Positions 41,269 through 48,330 are shown, counted from the stretch's first letter. The stretch is DNA of 64,000 nucleotides from Stenotrophomonas sp. MMGLT7 (GCF_021168555.1 NZ_JAJOZS010000001.1:62001-126000); one strand, 5' to 3'. Notes: generated from the sequence alone by a model not told the origin. Made by a program: numbers and translations.

Positions 41269-41736
41269 TTACTGACCGGCCGGACGAACCGCCAACGCCC
41301 AACCGCCGAGGTCGAGGTCGAAGCCGCAGACGACGCCGCTGCCGAAGACGACCCACCAGGCGGCAGAGGCCGGAGCCCACGCCGCCGGCGTGGACGTGAG
41401 GTGCCAATCGGGCTTGATGCCGGGGAAAAGGTTCGGATCGACGGCAGGGGCGTAGCGATCACGGCGGATGATCGACGCCGCTTCTTCATCGTCGGCGAAG
41501 CGCCAACCGCCGCCGAGCGCATCGACCTGGGCGACGACGTTCTCCTCCTTCAGGCGATAGCCGCTCGCGGCCTTGCCGTTGATGCCGATCGAATGCGGAT
41601 GGATCAGCAGGTTCCGCACGGTATCGAGCACGGCAACGTGGTCGATGCGTGGATCGGAAGCCGGTACCTGACTGCCGTCGGCCAGCACCTTGAAGTACTG
41701 CTCGCTCGTGGGAGCGGTCTTGGTCTGTGTGTTCAT
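41269..41736 (-). CDS. DGR variable target protein 1 (DUF1566-like)
   Basis: A 155-residue protein whose C-terminal half has the DUF1566/Lcl (C-type-lectin-like) pattern: DALGGGWRFADDEEAASII, NPNLFPGIKP-type segment, AAWAPASAAWW, then the variable core V-F-G-S-G-V-V-C-G-F-D-L-D-L-G and GWALAVRPAGQ. The 12 or so core positions would form the ligand-binding face. No signal peptide or membrane segment. The ATG at 41736 has AGGA seven bases upstream; an in-frame ATG at 41775 is unlikely. It is paralogous to target 2 and upstream of avd. Confidence 0.9.
   Translation of the reverse strand: MNTQTKTAPTSEQYFKVLADGSQVPASDPRIDHVAVLDTVRNLLIHPHSIGINGKAASGYRLKEENVVAQVDALGGGWRFADDEEAASIIRRDRYAPAVDPNLFPGIKPDWHLTSTPAAWAPASAAWWVVFGSGVVCGFDLDLGGWALAVRPAGQ
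41275..41387 (-). repeat. DGR variable repeat 1 (VR1)
   Basis: Aligned without gaps to the template repeat (offset 645). It differs at 16 positions, all template adenines on the coding strand, replaced by G, T and C. It ends at the target's last codons. The 19 bases beyond it (41256-41274) are identical to those beyond VR2 but absent at the template, as expected for a recipient-side recognition sequence (IMH side). Confidence 0.97.
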
Positions 41737-41775
41737 GGGTTTCCTGTCGGGATCGAGTGGATGCAAAGAGGCCAA

Positions 41776-42369
41776 TTACTGACCGGCCGGACGAACCGCC
41801 AACGCCCAACCGTCGTAGCCGAGGTCGTAGTCGCTGACGCCGCCGTAGAGGAAGTCGACCCACCAGGCGGCAGAGGCCGGAGCCCACGCCGCCGGCGTGG
41901 ACGTGACATGCCATTCCGGTTTGATGCCGGGGAATAGGTTGGGATCGACGGCGGGGTTGTGCCGCGACAGATCGAGGATCGATTCGGCATCCTCGCGTCC
42001 GGCCATTTGCCAGCCGCCGCCGAGTGCGTCGAGGGCGGTGACGGACTTCAGCAGCTCCTTGGCCTGTGCCCGCTTTCCGTCAACCCCGATGGAGTGCGGG
42101 TAGATCAGCTTGCGGCGGTGCGTGTCCAGTACGGCGACGTGGTCCGTACGGGTGCTGTCTGCGGGTAGGTGGCCTCCATCGGCGGCCACCTTGATCCAGC
42201 GCGGGCTGGTGACGCTCCCGCGCTCGAAGGCGAGCGGGGTTTCAATCGTGGATTCCAGCTCGACGAGCGGTGGCGCGCGGTGACGGATGATGATTTCCGC
42301 GTCCGCCGTGCTGATGGTGATGTCGCCCATGTGGTTGTGGCTCCGGTTGTAGGTTGGTCCAGCGTTCAT
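41776..42369 (-). CDS. DGR variable target protein 2 (DUF1566-like)
   Basis: A 197-residue protein. The C-terminal DUF1566-like region repeats the target 1 layout (DALGGGWQMAGREDAESIL, NPAVDPNLFPGIKPEWHVTS, AAWAPASAAWW) with variable core D-F-L-Y-G-G-V-S-D-Y-D-L-G-Y-D. The N-terminal 60 residues are longer than in target 1 and unrelated to known tail proteins. The ATG at 42369 overlaps the upstream stop (ATGA); an alternative ATG at 42330 starts at MGDITIS with GGAG 12 bases upstream. Confidence 0.9.
   Translation of the reverse strand: MNAGPTYNRSHNHMGDITISTADAEIIIRHRAPPLVELESTIETPLAFERGSVTSPRWIKVAADGGHLPADSTRTDHVAVLDTHRRKLIYPHSIGVDGKRAQAKELLKSVTALDALGGGWQMAGREDAESILDLSRHNPAVDPNLFPGIKPEWHVTSTPAAWAPASAAWWVDFLYGGVSDYDLGYDGWALAVRPAGQ
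41782..41894 (-). repeat. DGR variable repeat 2 (VR2)
   Basis: Aligned without gaps to the template repeat (offset 1152). It differs at 11 positions, all template adenines. Two of these (opposite 40667 and 40695) are unchanged in VR1, so the two VRs were diversified independently; together they alter 18 of the 19 template adenines. Confidence 0.97.
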
Positions 42370-42632
42370 GCCGCCATCACTCCCCTGCCCGGCAACTGCG
42401 GCAGCAGGTTGAGCTGGGCATCGGCCAGCCGGTATTGCGCTACACGACAGGGCTCGCCATCGCGGTTGGGCACCGTGATCGGGGTGCTGACGATGTCGTG
42501 GCCCTCGTTGCGCAGGTCGTGAACGCGGGCGCTGGCGCGGGCGATGCCCAGGTCACGCCAGATCTCGGCGGCGGTCATCGGGCGCTGCTTGAGCGCAGCC
42601 AGCAACCGCTCGTTCTGCCGGCTATGGGACAT
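42366..42632 (-). CDS. Small winged-helix phage protein
   Basis: An 88-residue protein. ERLLAALKQRPMTAAEIWRD followed by LGIARASARVHDLRNEG is a helix-turn-helix of the type found in short phage DNA-binding proteins. It may regulate the downstream retroelement genes, to which it is coupled by ATGA, or act elsewhere in the early operon. The start at 42632 lacks a strong ribosome site but fits the domain. Confidence 0.65.
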   Translation of the reverse strand: MSHSRQNERLLAALKQRPMTAAEIWRDLGIARASARVHDLRNEGHDIVSTPITVPNRDGEPCRVAQYRLADAQLNLLPQLPGRGVMAA

Positions 42633-42885
42633 GGCGATTCCTCCGCATAGGGGTGACGTTGAGCGGCAGGCAGCCCTGCCCGTTTGCCGGGTAGCGCTGG
42701 CCTTGCTGGCGGCACCACTCGCGCAGCGCCTCGTCGTAAGTGCCGTGCTTGCTGGTGGCGCTGCAGGCACACTCGACGAAGTGCCCGCCACCGGCCCGCG
42801 CTGCGCGCAGATCGTGGATATGGCGCGATGCGTGGCCGTGACGGCACGGTGGCAGCGGCATGGGGTGGCTGATCATGCGTTGCAT
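42622..42885 (-). CDS. Small Cys/His-rich phage protein, Lar-like
   Basis: An 87-residue protein. PPCRHGHASRH and FVECACSATSKHGTYDEALREW suggest a zinc ribbon; the VEC.C...T...EA...W arrangement resembles Lar-type restriction-alleviation proteins of temperate phages. If so it would relieve host type I restriction, complementing the phage methyltransferase. The assignment rests on a short motif only. It overlaps both neighbours. Confidence 0.5.
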   Translation of the reverse strand: MQRMISHPMPLPPCRHGHASRHIHDLRAARAGGGHFVECACSATSKHGTYDEALREWCRQQGQRYPANGQGCLPLNVTPMRRNRHVP

Positions 42886-43835
42886 GGCAATTCCCCCAGG
42901 GGCGCCAACGTGCGGATGGCGGCGCGCTGCACCGCCGCGGCGTGGGCGCCGTAGACGTTGACCGTGGTGGACTTGTGCTTGTGCCGCGCCAGCGCGCTGC
43001 CGGCGTCCAACCCGGCCTTCTCCACCACCTCGCCCAGGCGGCGGTGCCGCAGCAGGTGCGGATGCAGATGCGGAAGGCCCGCTGCCGCGCCGCGGTCACG
43101 CACGGCCAGGTACAGCGCCTGGCGCGACAGCCGGCGGCCATGCAGGTTCACGAACAGCGCCGGCTCGTCCGGTCGCGCCATCTTCGCCCGCACCCGTCGC
43201 CACGCCTGCACGGCGGCCACGGTCACCTGTTCGATACCCACCACCTCGAACTCGCCCTCGTCGCCGCCCTTCGGCTTGACGTAGACGCGGCTCGCCTCCT
43301 CCAACACCGTGTAGCCACGCGGATTGAGCGGTGCATCGTCCAGCAGCACCACCTCGCCAGCGCGCAGTGCCGCGTCCAGCATCAGCAGCAACATGGCGCG
43401 GTCGCGCAGATCCACCGGCTCGCGCTGGCCGATGCCGGCGATCATCTGCTTGAGCGGCTCCAGCTCCGGCGCCACCACGAGGCGGGGCCTGAACTTAATG
43501 CGCACGTCGGCCGTAGCGTCGTGACGCATCAAGCCCTGCCCGCGGCACCAGGCCATGAACGTGCGCACCGCCGCCAGCCGCCGCGCCGCAGTGCGCCGCG
43601 ACCAGCCTTCGTGGCCCAGGCCGTAGTCCAGCCACTGGTTGATCAGGCGCTCGCTCACCAACTGCACCAGGGTCACGTCGAAGCGGCGCAGGAAGCCCGC
43701 CAGCCGCACCAGATCCGCGCGGTAGGCGGCTAGCGTGTTGGCCGCTGCGCCGCGCAGGCGGCGGTGGTCCAGGTAGTCGTCGACGAGGGTTGCGATATCG
43801 CCGGGGATGAGGTCACTGGGATCAAGCTTCGCCAT
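42873..43835 (-). CDS. Second tyrosine recombinase
   Basis: A 320-residue recombinase with an N-terminal core-binding domain (TLAAYRADLVRLAGFLRRFD) and a catalytic domain with Arg in LDAALRAGEVVLL, HPHLLRHRRLGEVVEKAG and ARHKHKSTTVNVYGAH carrying the nucleophilic Tyr. It differs clearly from the dif-adjacent integrase. Its role could be resolution of multimers, a second integration specificity or inversion; none is evident. It lies between RdgC and the Lar-like gene. Confidence 0.85.
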   Translation of the reverse strand: MAKLDPSDLIPGDIATLVDDYLDHRRLRGAAANTLAAYRADLVRLAGFLRRFDVTLVQLVSERLINQWLDYGLGHEGWSRRTAARRLAAVRTFMAWCRGQGLMRHDATADVRIKFRPRLVVAPELEPLKQMIAGIGQREPVDLRDRAMLLLMLDAALRAGEVVLLDDAPLNPRGYTVLEEASRVYVKPKGGDEGEFEVVGIEQVTVAAVQAWRRVRAKMARPDEPALFVNLHGRRLSRQALYLAVRDRGAAAGLPHLHPHLLRHRRLGEVVEKAGLDAGSALARHKHKSTTVNVYGAHAAAVQRAAIRTLAPLGELPCNA

Positions 43836-43838
43836 GGC

Positions 43839-44747
43839 TCAGCCCTCCGCCTTAGACAGGTGCAGTGCCTGTTCCAGCAGCAGGAACAGTCGCCGCACTT
43901 CGCCGCTCATCAGCGCGAAGCGCGCGTTCAGCTCTGCGCGCACGCCATCGGCGTCGCTGTCCTCCAGCTGGTCGAGGGCACCGTCGAGGAACTTGAGCTT
44001 GCGGATCACCAGGTCGTCGCCGAGCACGAAGGAGACGTGGTCGTCCAGGTTCAATGCCAGCTTGGTGACCTGCTTGCCGGCCTCCAGGTGCTTGCCGATC
44101 TCGTCGCTGCGCAACTCGAGGTGGGTGACCTTGACCTTGCCGCCACCCTCGCAGGGATCTTGCAACTCGGCCTCCTCGCCCAGCGACAGGCCCTCGGGTA
44201 GCGGCTCGCCGGCGATCCAGCCGGTAAGGATAGAGCGCGGCGCGACTTCGGCATTGAGCGGCAGCGCCGGGAAGCTCCCGAGCAGGGCCCGGATCTCGCT
44301 GACGACGCCTTCGCCCGTCCTGCGGCTGGAGGTATCCACAGCGGCATAGCCGTGCTGCAGGTCGAGCAACACGTCGGTGCGGCTCACCTTGACGAAGGCG
44401 CGCGGCAGCAACTCGTGCACCAGGTCGTCCTTGAGCCGCTTCCGCGCCCGGCCGCTAAGCTTGCGACCTTCCCTTTCCTCAATCTCGGCCAGCTTGCGGG
44501 CCAGCAACTCGTTGACCACCGAGCCGGGCAGAATCTTGTCCTCGCCGCCAATGGTCAGCCACAGGAACTCGCCGGTGCGGTGGCTGAGCACCTCCTGCTC
44601 GTCGCGGCCGAACGGGGAGATGAAGCCGCGCGAGGTCATCTCCAGCGGGCCGACCGGCTTGAGCTGCGCATGGGGCAGCAGGGCGTCGACAGCCGAGAAG
44701 TCGATGGCTGACGGGAAACGGAAAAATGTCAAATTGCGGAAGAACAT
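43839..44747 (-). CDS. rdgC: Recombination-associated protein RdgC
   Basis: A 302-residue ring-forming DNA-binding protein. MFFRNLTFFRFP, then GFISPFGRDEQEVLSHRTGE and LPRAFVKVSRTDVLLDLQHG match RdgC throughout. In bacteria it modulates RecA loading and promotes replication restart; phage copies probably influence phage recombination. The length is normal and nothing is missing. It is four bases from the recombinase gene. Confidence 0.94.
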   Translation of the reverse strand: MFFRNLTFFRFPSAIDFSAVDALLPHAQLKPVGPLEMTSRGFISPFGRDEQEVLSHRTGEFLWLTIGGEDKILPGSVVNELLARKLAEIEEREGRKLSGRARKRLKDDLVHELLPRAFVKVSRTDVLLDLQHGYAAVDTSSRRTGEGVVSEIRALLGSFPALPLNAEVAPRSILTGWIAGEPLPEGLSLGEEAELQDPCEGGGKVKVTHLELRSDEIGKHLEAGKQVTKLALNLDDHVSFVLGDDLVIRKLKFLDGALDQLEDSDADGVRAELNARFALMSGEVRRLFLLLEQALHLSKAEG

Positions 44748-44750
44748 GGC

Positions 44751-44867
44751 TCAGCCCCCCGTAGCCATAGCTGCCAGCGCCCACATCAGGCCGGCCGAAA
44801 CGGCGTAGACACCAAGGAACACCGCCCACAGCGGCACGCGAATCGTGAAAATCCGGAGACGGGCCAT
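44751..44867 (-). CDS. 38-residue phage membrane protein
   Basis: A single hydrophobic helix (VPLWAVFLGVYAVSAGLMWA) after a short basic N terminus. The ATG at 44867 follows the previous stop at once and has a GGAG-containing run upstream. Inner-membrane location is expected; function unknown. Confidence 0.5.
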   Translation of the reverse strand: MARLRIFTIRVPLWAVFLGVYAVSAGLMWALAAMATGG

Positions 44868-44869
44868 GT

Positions 44870-45109
44870 CTATGCCCTCCCCCGTCCGCACTGCAGGTCC
44901 ACCGCCAGCCAGGCAGCACGGCGCGCGGCGAACCGATTCCCACCGGTGGCGCGGTACTCGGCCTCGGCGGCGGCGATGGCTGGCGCTGGTGCCACGCCGT
45001 GGCGGTGGGCATCGTTGCGGGCCTGCTGGCGCACCAGCAGGCGGTGGCTGACCACCGGGTAGACCGGCAGGGCTTGCGGCCTGGCCGCGGGTGTGATGCA
45101 CTGATGCAC
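44870..45109 (-). CDS. Small hypothetical phage protein
   Basis: A 79-residue basic protein with EAEYRATGGNRFAARRAAWL near the C terminus, a pattern seen in short phage ORFs of this family of hosts. No domain recognised. It ends three bases before the small membrane protein starts, so the two are probably co-translated. Confidence 0.5.
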   Translation of the reverse strand: MHQCITPAARPQALPVYPVVSHRLLVRQQARNDAHRHGVAPAPAIAAAEAEYRATGGNRFAARRAAWLAVDLQCGRGRA

Positions 45110-45133
45110 GATTCTTCTCCTTGCGGTGATGGA

Positions 45134-45451
45134 TCAACCCGAAGCCATCGGCGTGCCAGCGCCGGTGGCTTCCTCGTCTTGGCGGAGCGGGCCGCTGGCG
45201 GGTGCAGCGCGGTCCTCATTCGCTGGCCCGTCTCCCGCCGCCAGCTTCTCGGTGTGTGCCCTGCGTACCGCCAGCAGCCGCTGCAGCGTGGCGCGGCGGT
45301 TGACGGCCACGGTGCCGTTGAAATGGTCCCCCTTGAGTACCGGCCACACGCGCAGGCCGTCGTCGCTCACGTACAGGCCGGCGGCCGGCACCGGGTGGAA
45401 GCCGGCATGGCGCGCGCATTGCTCGAACTTGCGGGCCAGCATGTCGCGCAT
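45134..45451 (-). CDS. Hypothetical phage protein
   Basis: A 105-residue protein. The first 70 residues look folded (KFEQCARHAGFHPVPAAGLY, GDHFNGTVAVNRRATLQRLL); the C terminus is Ala/Gly-rich and probably disordered. Neighbours overlap or abut on both sides, supporting expression. Function unknown. Confidence 0.55.
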   Translation of the reverse strand: MRDMLARKFEQCARHAGFHPVPAAGLYVSDDGLRVWPVLKGDHFNGTVAVNRRATLQRLLAVRRAHTEKLAAGDGPANEDRAAPASGPLRQDEEATGAGTPMASG

Positions 45452-45452
45452 C

Positions 45453-45686
45453 TCAGCGGTCCTCCTCGATGTTCAGACCCTCGGCGGCCAGCTCAGCCAG
45501 GCGCTCGTTGCGGAACGTGCGCTCGCGCAGCGACGGCGTCAGCGCGACCTGGGGCTTGCCCACCGGTTGCCCTGTATTTGCATCCACGCGCTCGAAGCGC
45601 AGCAGGCGCCAGCCGCCCTGTGGTGCCCCGGCCGCGAACCAGCGGGTCCAGTCGATAGCCGGACGGGAATCAGGCAAGCTGCTCAT
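45453..45686 (-). CDS. Small hypothetical phage protein
   Basis: A 77-residue protein, predicted mostly beta then helical (GGWRLLRFERVDANTGQPVG, RERTFRNERLAELAAEGLN). It lies one base from the next gene and overlaps the small membrane protein upstream. Function unknown. Confidence 0.55.
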   Translation of the reverse strand: MSSLPDSRPAIDWTRWFAAGAPQGGWRLLRFERVDANTGQPVGKPQVALTPSLRERTFRNERLAELAAEGLNIEEDR

Positions 45687-45802
45687 GAACGCCGCCCTCC
45701 CATCCGCCGATCCTCGATCGCATCCATCGCCATCAGCACGCCCAGGAACGCGAAGGCGCCGATGACGCTGCCGACCAGCATGCCCACCATGAAGGCGCTC
45801 AT
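45683..45802 (-). CDS. 39-residue phage membrane protein
   Basis: One transmembrane helix (MVGMLVGSVIGAFAFLGVLM) followed by a short charged tail. The ATG at 45802 overlaps the upstream stop (ATGA) and its own stop overlaps the next start, so it is part of the translationally coupled series. Function unknown. Confidence 0.5.
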   Translation of the reverse strand: MSAFMVGMLVGSVIGAFAFLGVLMAMDAIEDRRMGGRRS

Positions 45803-46374
45803 GCCCGTGCCTCGCGCAGGCCGGTGGCGGCCTTGAGCTGCGCCTGCAGCGTGATGCACACGCCCATCAGTTTCTCCAGCTCCTGCGCGGCCAGCCGGCA
45901 CAGTGGCAACTCGTGCGGCTCTATCGCGCCATCGGCCAATGCCTGCGCCAAAGGCTGGATGACGTCCGCAACGTGGCGCATCAGGTCGCACGGGCCCACA
46001 AATGCTCCGCCGGCTCCGCCGGCGGGCTGGCGTGCGAACAGCAGTCCATTGCGTTCCAGCAGCACCCGTGCCACGCGCTCGCCCGCCGCAGGCGGCAAGG
46101 CCGCAATCAATGAATCTTCGATGTCCACCGGCATGCGGATCTCGCCGGACAGCAAGCGACGCACGGTTTGCGTGTTCATGCGCGTGGCGTGCTCGTGCTG
46201 ATCGGAGGTGCAGGCCACATGGAATTCGACGATGCAGTCCTCCATCGCCACGGTGTCGTGGTAGTGCTCAACCACGGCGGCGGCGTAGGCATTCCACTGC
46301 AAGCGGAGTTCCAGCACGGCCTGCTGGATCAGCGTGCCGATCACCTGGCTGCGTGGGGGGCGGTAGTTGGGCAT
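45799..46374 (-). CDS. Phage early protein, possible CII-like regulator
   Basis: A 191-residue helical protein. RMNTQTVRRLLSGEIRMPVD in the middle resembles a helix-turn-helix, and the RSQV start and overall layout are loosely like phage regulatory CII-family proteins, which sit just downstream of cro. The match is weak, so function should be taken as unknown. Confidence 0.5.
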   Translation of the reverse strand: MPNYRPPRSQVIGTLIQQAVLELRLQWNAYAAAVVEHYHDTVAMEDCIVEFHVACTSDQHEHATRMNTQTVRRLLSGEIRMPVDIEDSLIAALPPAAGERVARVLLERNGLLFARQPAGGAGGAFVGPCDLMRHVADVIQPLAQALADGAIEPHELPLCRLAAQELEKLMGVCITLQAQLKAATGLREARA

Positions 46375-46386
46375 GGCAGTCTCCTC

Positions 46387-46638
46387 TCAGCCGCGGGCAT
46401 TGATCTGCGCCAGCACCTCGCCAGGCGACAGGCCGGCGCAGTGGGCGTGGTACAGGGCCACCAGTTGCTCCTGCTTCTCGACGATCAGCCCGTCGATGCG
46501 GCCATAGCTGCTGACGGTGTCGCCAGCCACGGCATGCAGTGCCTGGCGCAGGCCGCGGATCTCGGCGGCCAGTTCGCGCGCCTCGGCCGAGGGCAGCGGG
46601 ATCAATGCGGTGGGGTTTTCCAGCGGAAAAGTGTTCAT
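46387..46638 (-). CDS. Small hypothetical phage protein
   Basis: An 83-residue, mostly helical protein (EARELAAEIRGLRQALHAVA, DGLIVEKQEQLVALYHAHCA). It is coupled to the serine recombinase by ATGA. Function unknown. Confidence 0.5.
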   Translation of the reverse strand: MNTFPLENPTALIPLPSAEARELAAEIRGLRQALHAVAGDTVSSYGRIDGLIVEKQEQLVALYHAHCAGLSPGEVLAQINARG

Positions 46639-47393
46639 GCGGCTGCGGCCTCCGAAACCGCGGTTTCGTGAATGGCCGGCAGCGCCGGGATATGGTTCAG
46701 CCCGCCATGAGTACGGACCACGCGATTGATCGAAGACCGCTGCCAGCGCTCGGCGCCATCCGGCGACGGGATGCCGCGCCGGTACAGTTCGCGGGCGATC
46801 ACGTCCAGCGTCGGCCGGGCACCGCCCTGCCCTGCCCGCAGCGCCACGATCAGCTCGCGGTGCGGCCAGGTGCGCGGGTCGCGGTACAGCCGCCCGTCGC
46901 GCGCCACTGTGCCGTAGGGCGTGCTGCCGTAGGTACGGCCGGCCGCGCGCAGGCTGCTGCTGATCGCCAGGTTGCGCTCGCAGGTCTGCTCGCGCTCCAA
47001 CTGCGCACGCGCAAGCCACACTGTCAGAATGAAACGGCCCATCGCGCTGGTGGTATCCAGCGGCTCGGTGACCGACTGCACCGCCATCCCAGCCTGGCCG
47101 CCCTGCCCGTTGAGGGTGTTCAGGCCGTCCTGCGCATCGCGGAACATCCGGTCGATCGCCACCACCACCACCACGTCGGCGGCGCCGGCGGCCATCCGCC
47201 GCAACAGGTCCGCCCCACCCTTGCGCCGGGCCAGCGGCTTGCCGGCGCTGACGCCTGCGTCGATCACGACATCCACCAGTTCCAGGTCGCGCGCCACGCA
47301 CCATGCCTGCAGCCGAGCGTGCTGCGCCTCCAAGCTGTGGCCGTTGCTGGCCTGCTCTTCTGTGCTGACCCGGATGTAACCGAGGGCGCGCAT
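46635..47393 (-). CDS. Serine recombinase (resolvase/invertase family)
   Basis: A 252-residue recombinase. The N-terminal catalytic domain has the nucleophilic Ser in GYIRVSTEEQ (residues 5-14) and conserved Arg residues in AIDRMFRD (about 79-86); a C-terminal recombinase helix-turn-helix region follows (about 150-240). It lies second in the early operon, next to cro. It could invert or resolve DNA, but no inverted-repeat invertible segment is seen nearby. Confidence 0.88.
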   Translation of the reverse strand: MRALGYIRVSTEEQASNGHSLEAQHARLQAWCVARDLELVDVVIDAGVSAGKPLARRKGGADLLRRMAAGAADVVVVVAIDRMFRDAQDGLNTLNGQGGQAGMAVQSVTEPLDTTSAMGRFILTVWLARAQLEREQTCERNLAISSSLRAAGRTYGSTPYGTVARDGRLYRDPRTWPHRELIVALRAGQGGARPTLDVIARELYRRGIPSPDGAERWQRSSINRVVRTHGGLNHIPALPAIHETAVSEAAAA

Positions 47394-47590
47394 CAGGCAG
47401 CCCTACCCTTCGGCTTGCGCAATGCAAGTTCAGTACGCAACTTCTCGATCTTGGCCGCGCCGGGCTCCTTGATCTGCCCTTGGGCGAACTTCAATAGCCA
47501 CCAGTACGACAAGCCAGCGGCTTGGGCGATGTCCGGCCAAGTGCCACGGTGGCTGCGCAGGTTGATTCGGGTGGCTTCGACGTTGTCCAT
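47393..47590 (-). CDS. Cro-like HTH protein
   Basis: A 65-residue basic DNA-binding protein. TWPDIAQAAGLSYWWLLKFA is a helix-turn-helix. Divergent from the repressor gene, with operators between, it occupies the cro position and starts the leftward early operon. The ATG at 47590 lies within the first operator, so CI binding should block it. Confidence 0.8.
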   Translation of the reverse strand: MDNVEATRINLRSHRGTWPDIAQAAGLSYWWLLKFAQGQIKEPGAAKIEKLRTELALRKPKGRAA

Positions 47591-47674
47591 GGCTAGGAAA
47601 TCTAGCCACATATGGCCTAAGCGTCAAGCCCCAAATGGCTAGATATTTTTGCCAATCTAGCCTTATGAGGCTAG
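47590..47674. promoter_or_regulatory. Lysis-lysogeny operator region
   Basis: Between the divergent regulators are at least two palindromes of one pattern. TGGCTAG-GAAAT-CTAGCCA is perfect at 47590-47608. TGGCTAG-ATATT-TTTGCCA at 47636-47654 is imperfect. CTAGCC-TTATGA-GGCTAG at 47657-47674 spans the repressor start codon and may be a third site in another arrangement. The region is AT-rich and should hold both promoters. Confidence 0.75.
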
Positions 47675-48012
47675 CCGATTCAAATCAAGCACTTACAGAC
47701 CACTTGAACCGCCTGTTGAGCGGCCAGGACGTCGCGCGGATCGAGTTAGCCAAGCGCATGGGGGTGGCCGACGGCACCTTGGGCCGCATCAAGTACGGCA
47801 AGGCCAATCCCACCATCGACGTTGTGGACAAGATCGCCCGCTATTTCCGGATGGAGCCCTGGGAGTTGCTCAGGCCTCCCGTTGACGGTGTTCGGGAACA
47901 AGCGGCGGTCTACGGAGATGGGACGCCGGCTTTGCACGAAGAAATTGCGAGGTTGACCAAAGGGCAGCAACGGGCATTGTTGGCCATGATCCGTGAGTTC
48001 ACGTCGAGCTAG
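47665..48012 (+). CDS. CI-like XRE repressor
   Basis: A 115-residue repressor with one XRE helix-turn-helix (about residues 25-75: RIELAKRMGVADGTLGRIK), short for CI and lacking the LexA-type peptidase domain, so induction by RecA cleavage is unlikely. The ATG at 47665 has no ribosome site and lies at the edge of an operator, which fits a leaderless message such as lambda cI from PRM; an upstream in-frame ATG at 47635 is the alternative. It is the only rightward gene between 33.9 and 50.9 kb. Confidence 0.82.
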   Translation: MRLADSNQALTDHLNRLLSGQDVARIELAKRMGVADGTLGRIKYGKANPTIDVVDKIARYFRMEPWELLRPPVDGVREQAAVYGDGTPALHEEIARLTKGQQRALLAMIREFTSS

Positions 48013-48059
48013 ATTCTGCTTGGCAGGCGGAACATTCTGGACCAGGAGTTCCCCAGTAG

Positions 48060-48329
48060 TTAGGGAACCGCCCCCCCCTGCACCTGCTCAATCGCCTCGA
48101 ACTGGCTCTCGTACTGCACCAGGCACCGCTTGCGACCGTTGCTGACCTCGAACACCTGCGAGGGCTTGCCCTCCCGCATCCACTTGCAGCGGGCGGTGAG
48201 CGCCTTGTCGATCGGCACGTAGGTCTTGACCGGCACCTCGATGACCGTGGGCGCCGGCGGCGGCGCCCTGGTCCTGGCAGCCGTGCAGGCGGCCAAGGCG
48301 AGTGGCAGCAGGATCAGTATCGCGCGCAT
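48060..48329 (-). CDS. Rz1-like outer-membrane spanin lipoprotein
   Basis: An 89-residue lipoprotein. The lipobox is LALAAC (Cys at residue 15), followed by a Pro-rich stretch (APPPAPTVIEVPV) and a conserved-looking Cys pair. Immediately after the Rz-like gene, it is the expected o-spanin that joins Rz to open the outer membrane at lysis. It is longer than lambda Rz1 (60 residues), which is common in separated Rz/Rz1 pairs. Confidence 0.75.
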   Translation of the reverse strand: MRAILILLPLALAACTAARTRAPPPAPTVIEVPVKTYVPIDKALTARCKWMREGKPSQVFEVSNGRKRCLVQYESQFEAIEQVQGGAVP

Positions 48330-48330
48330 C

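Noticed and set aside
46635-47393. Invertible DNA switch driven by the serine recombinase
   Set aside because: No pair of inverted recombination sites flanking a gene or promoter was found nearby.
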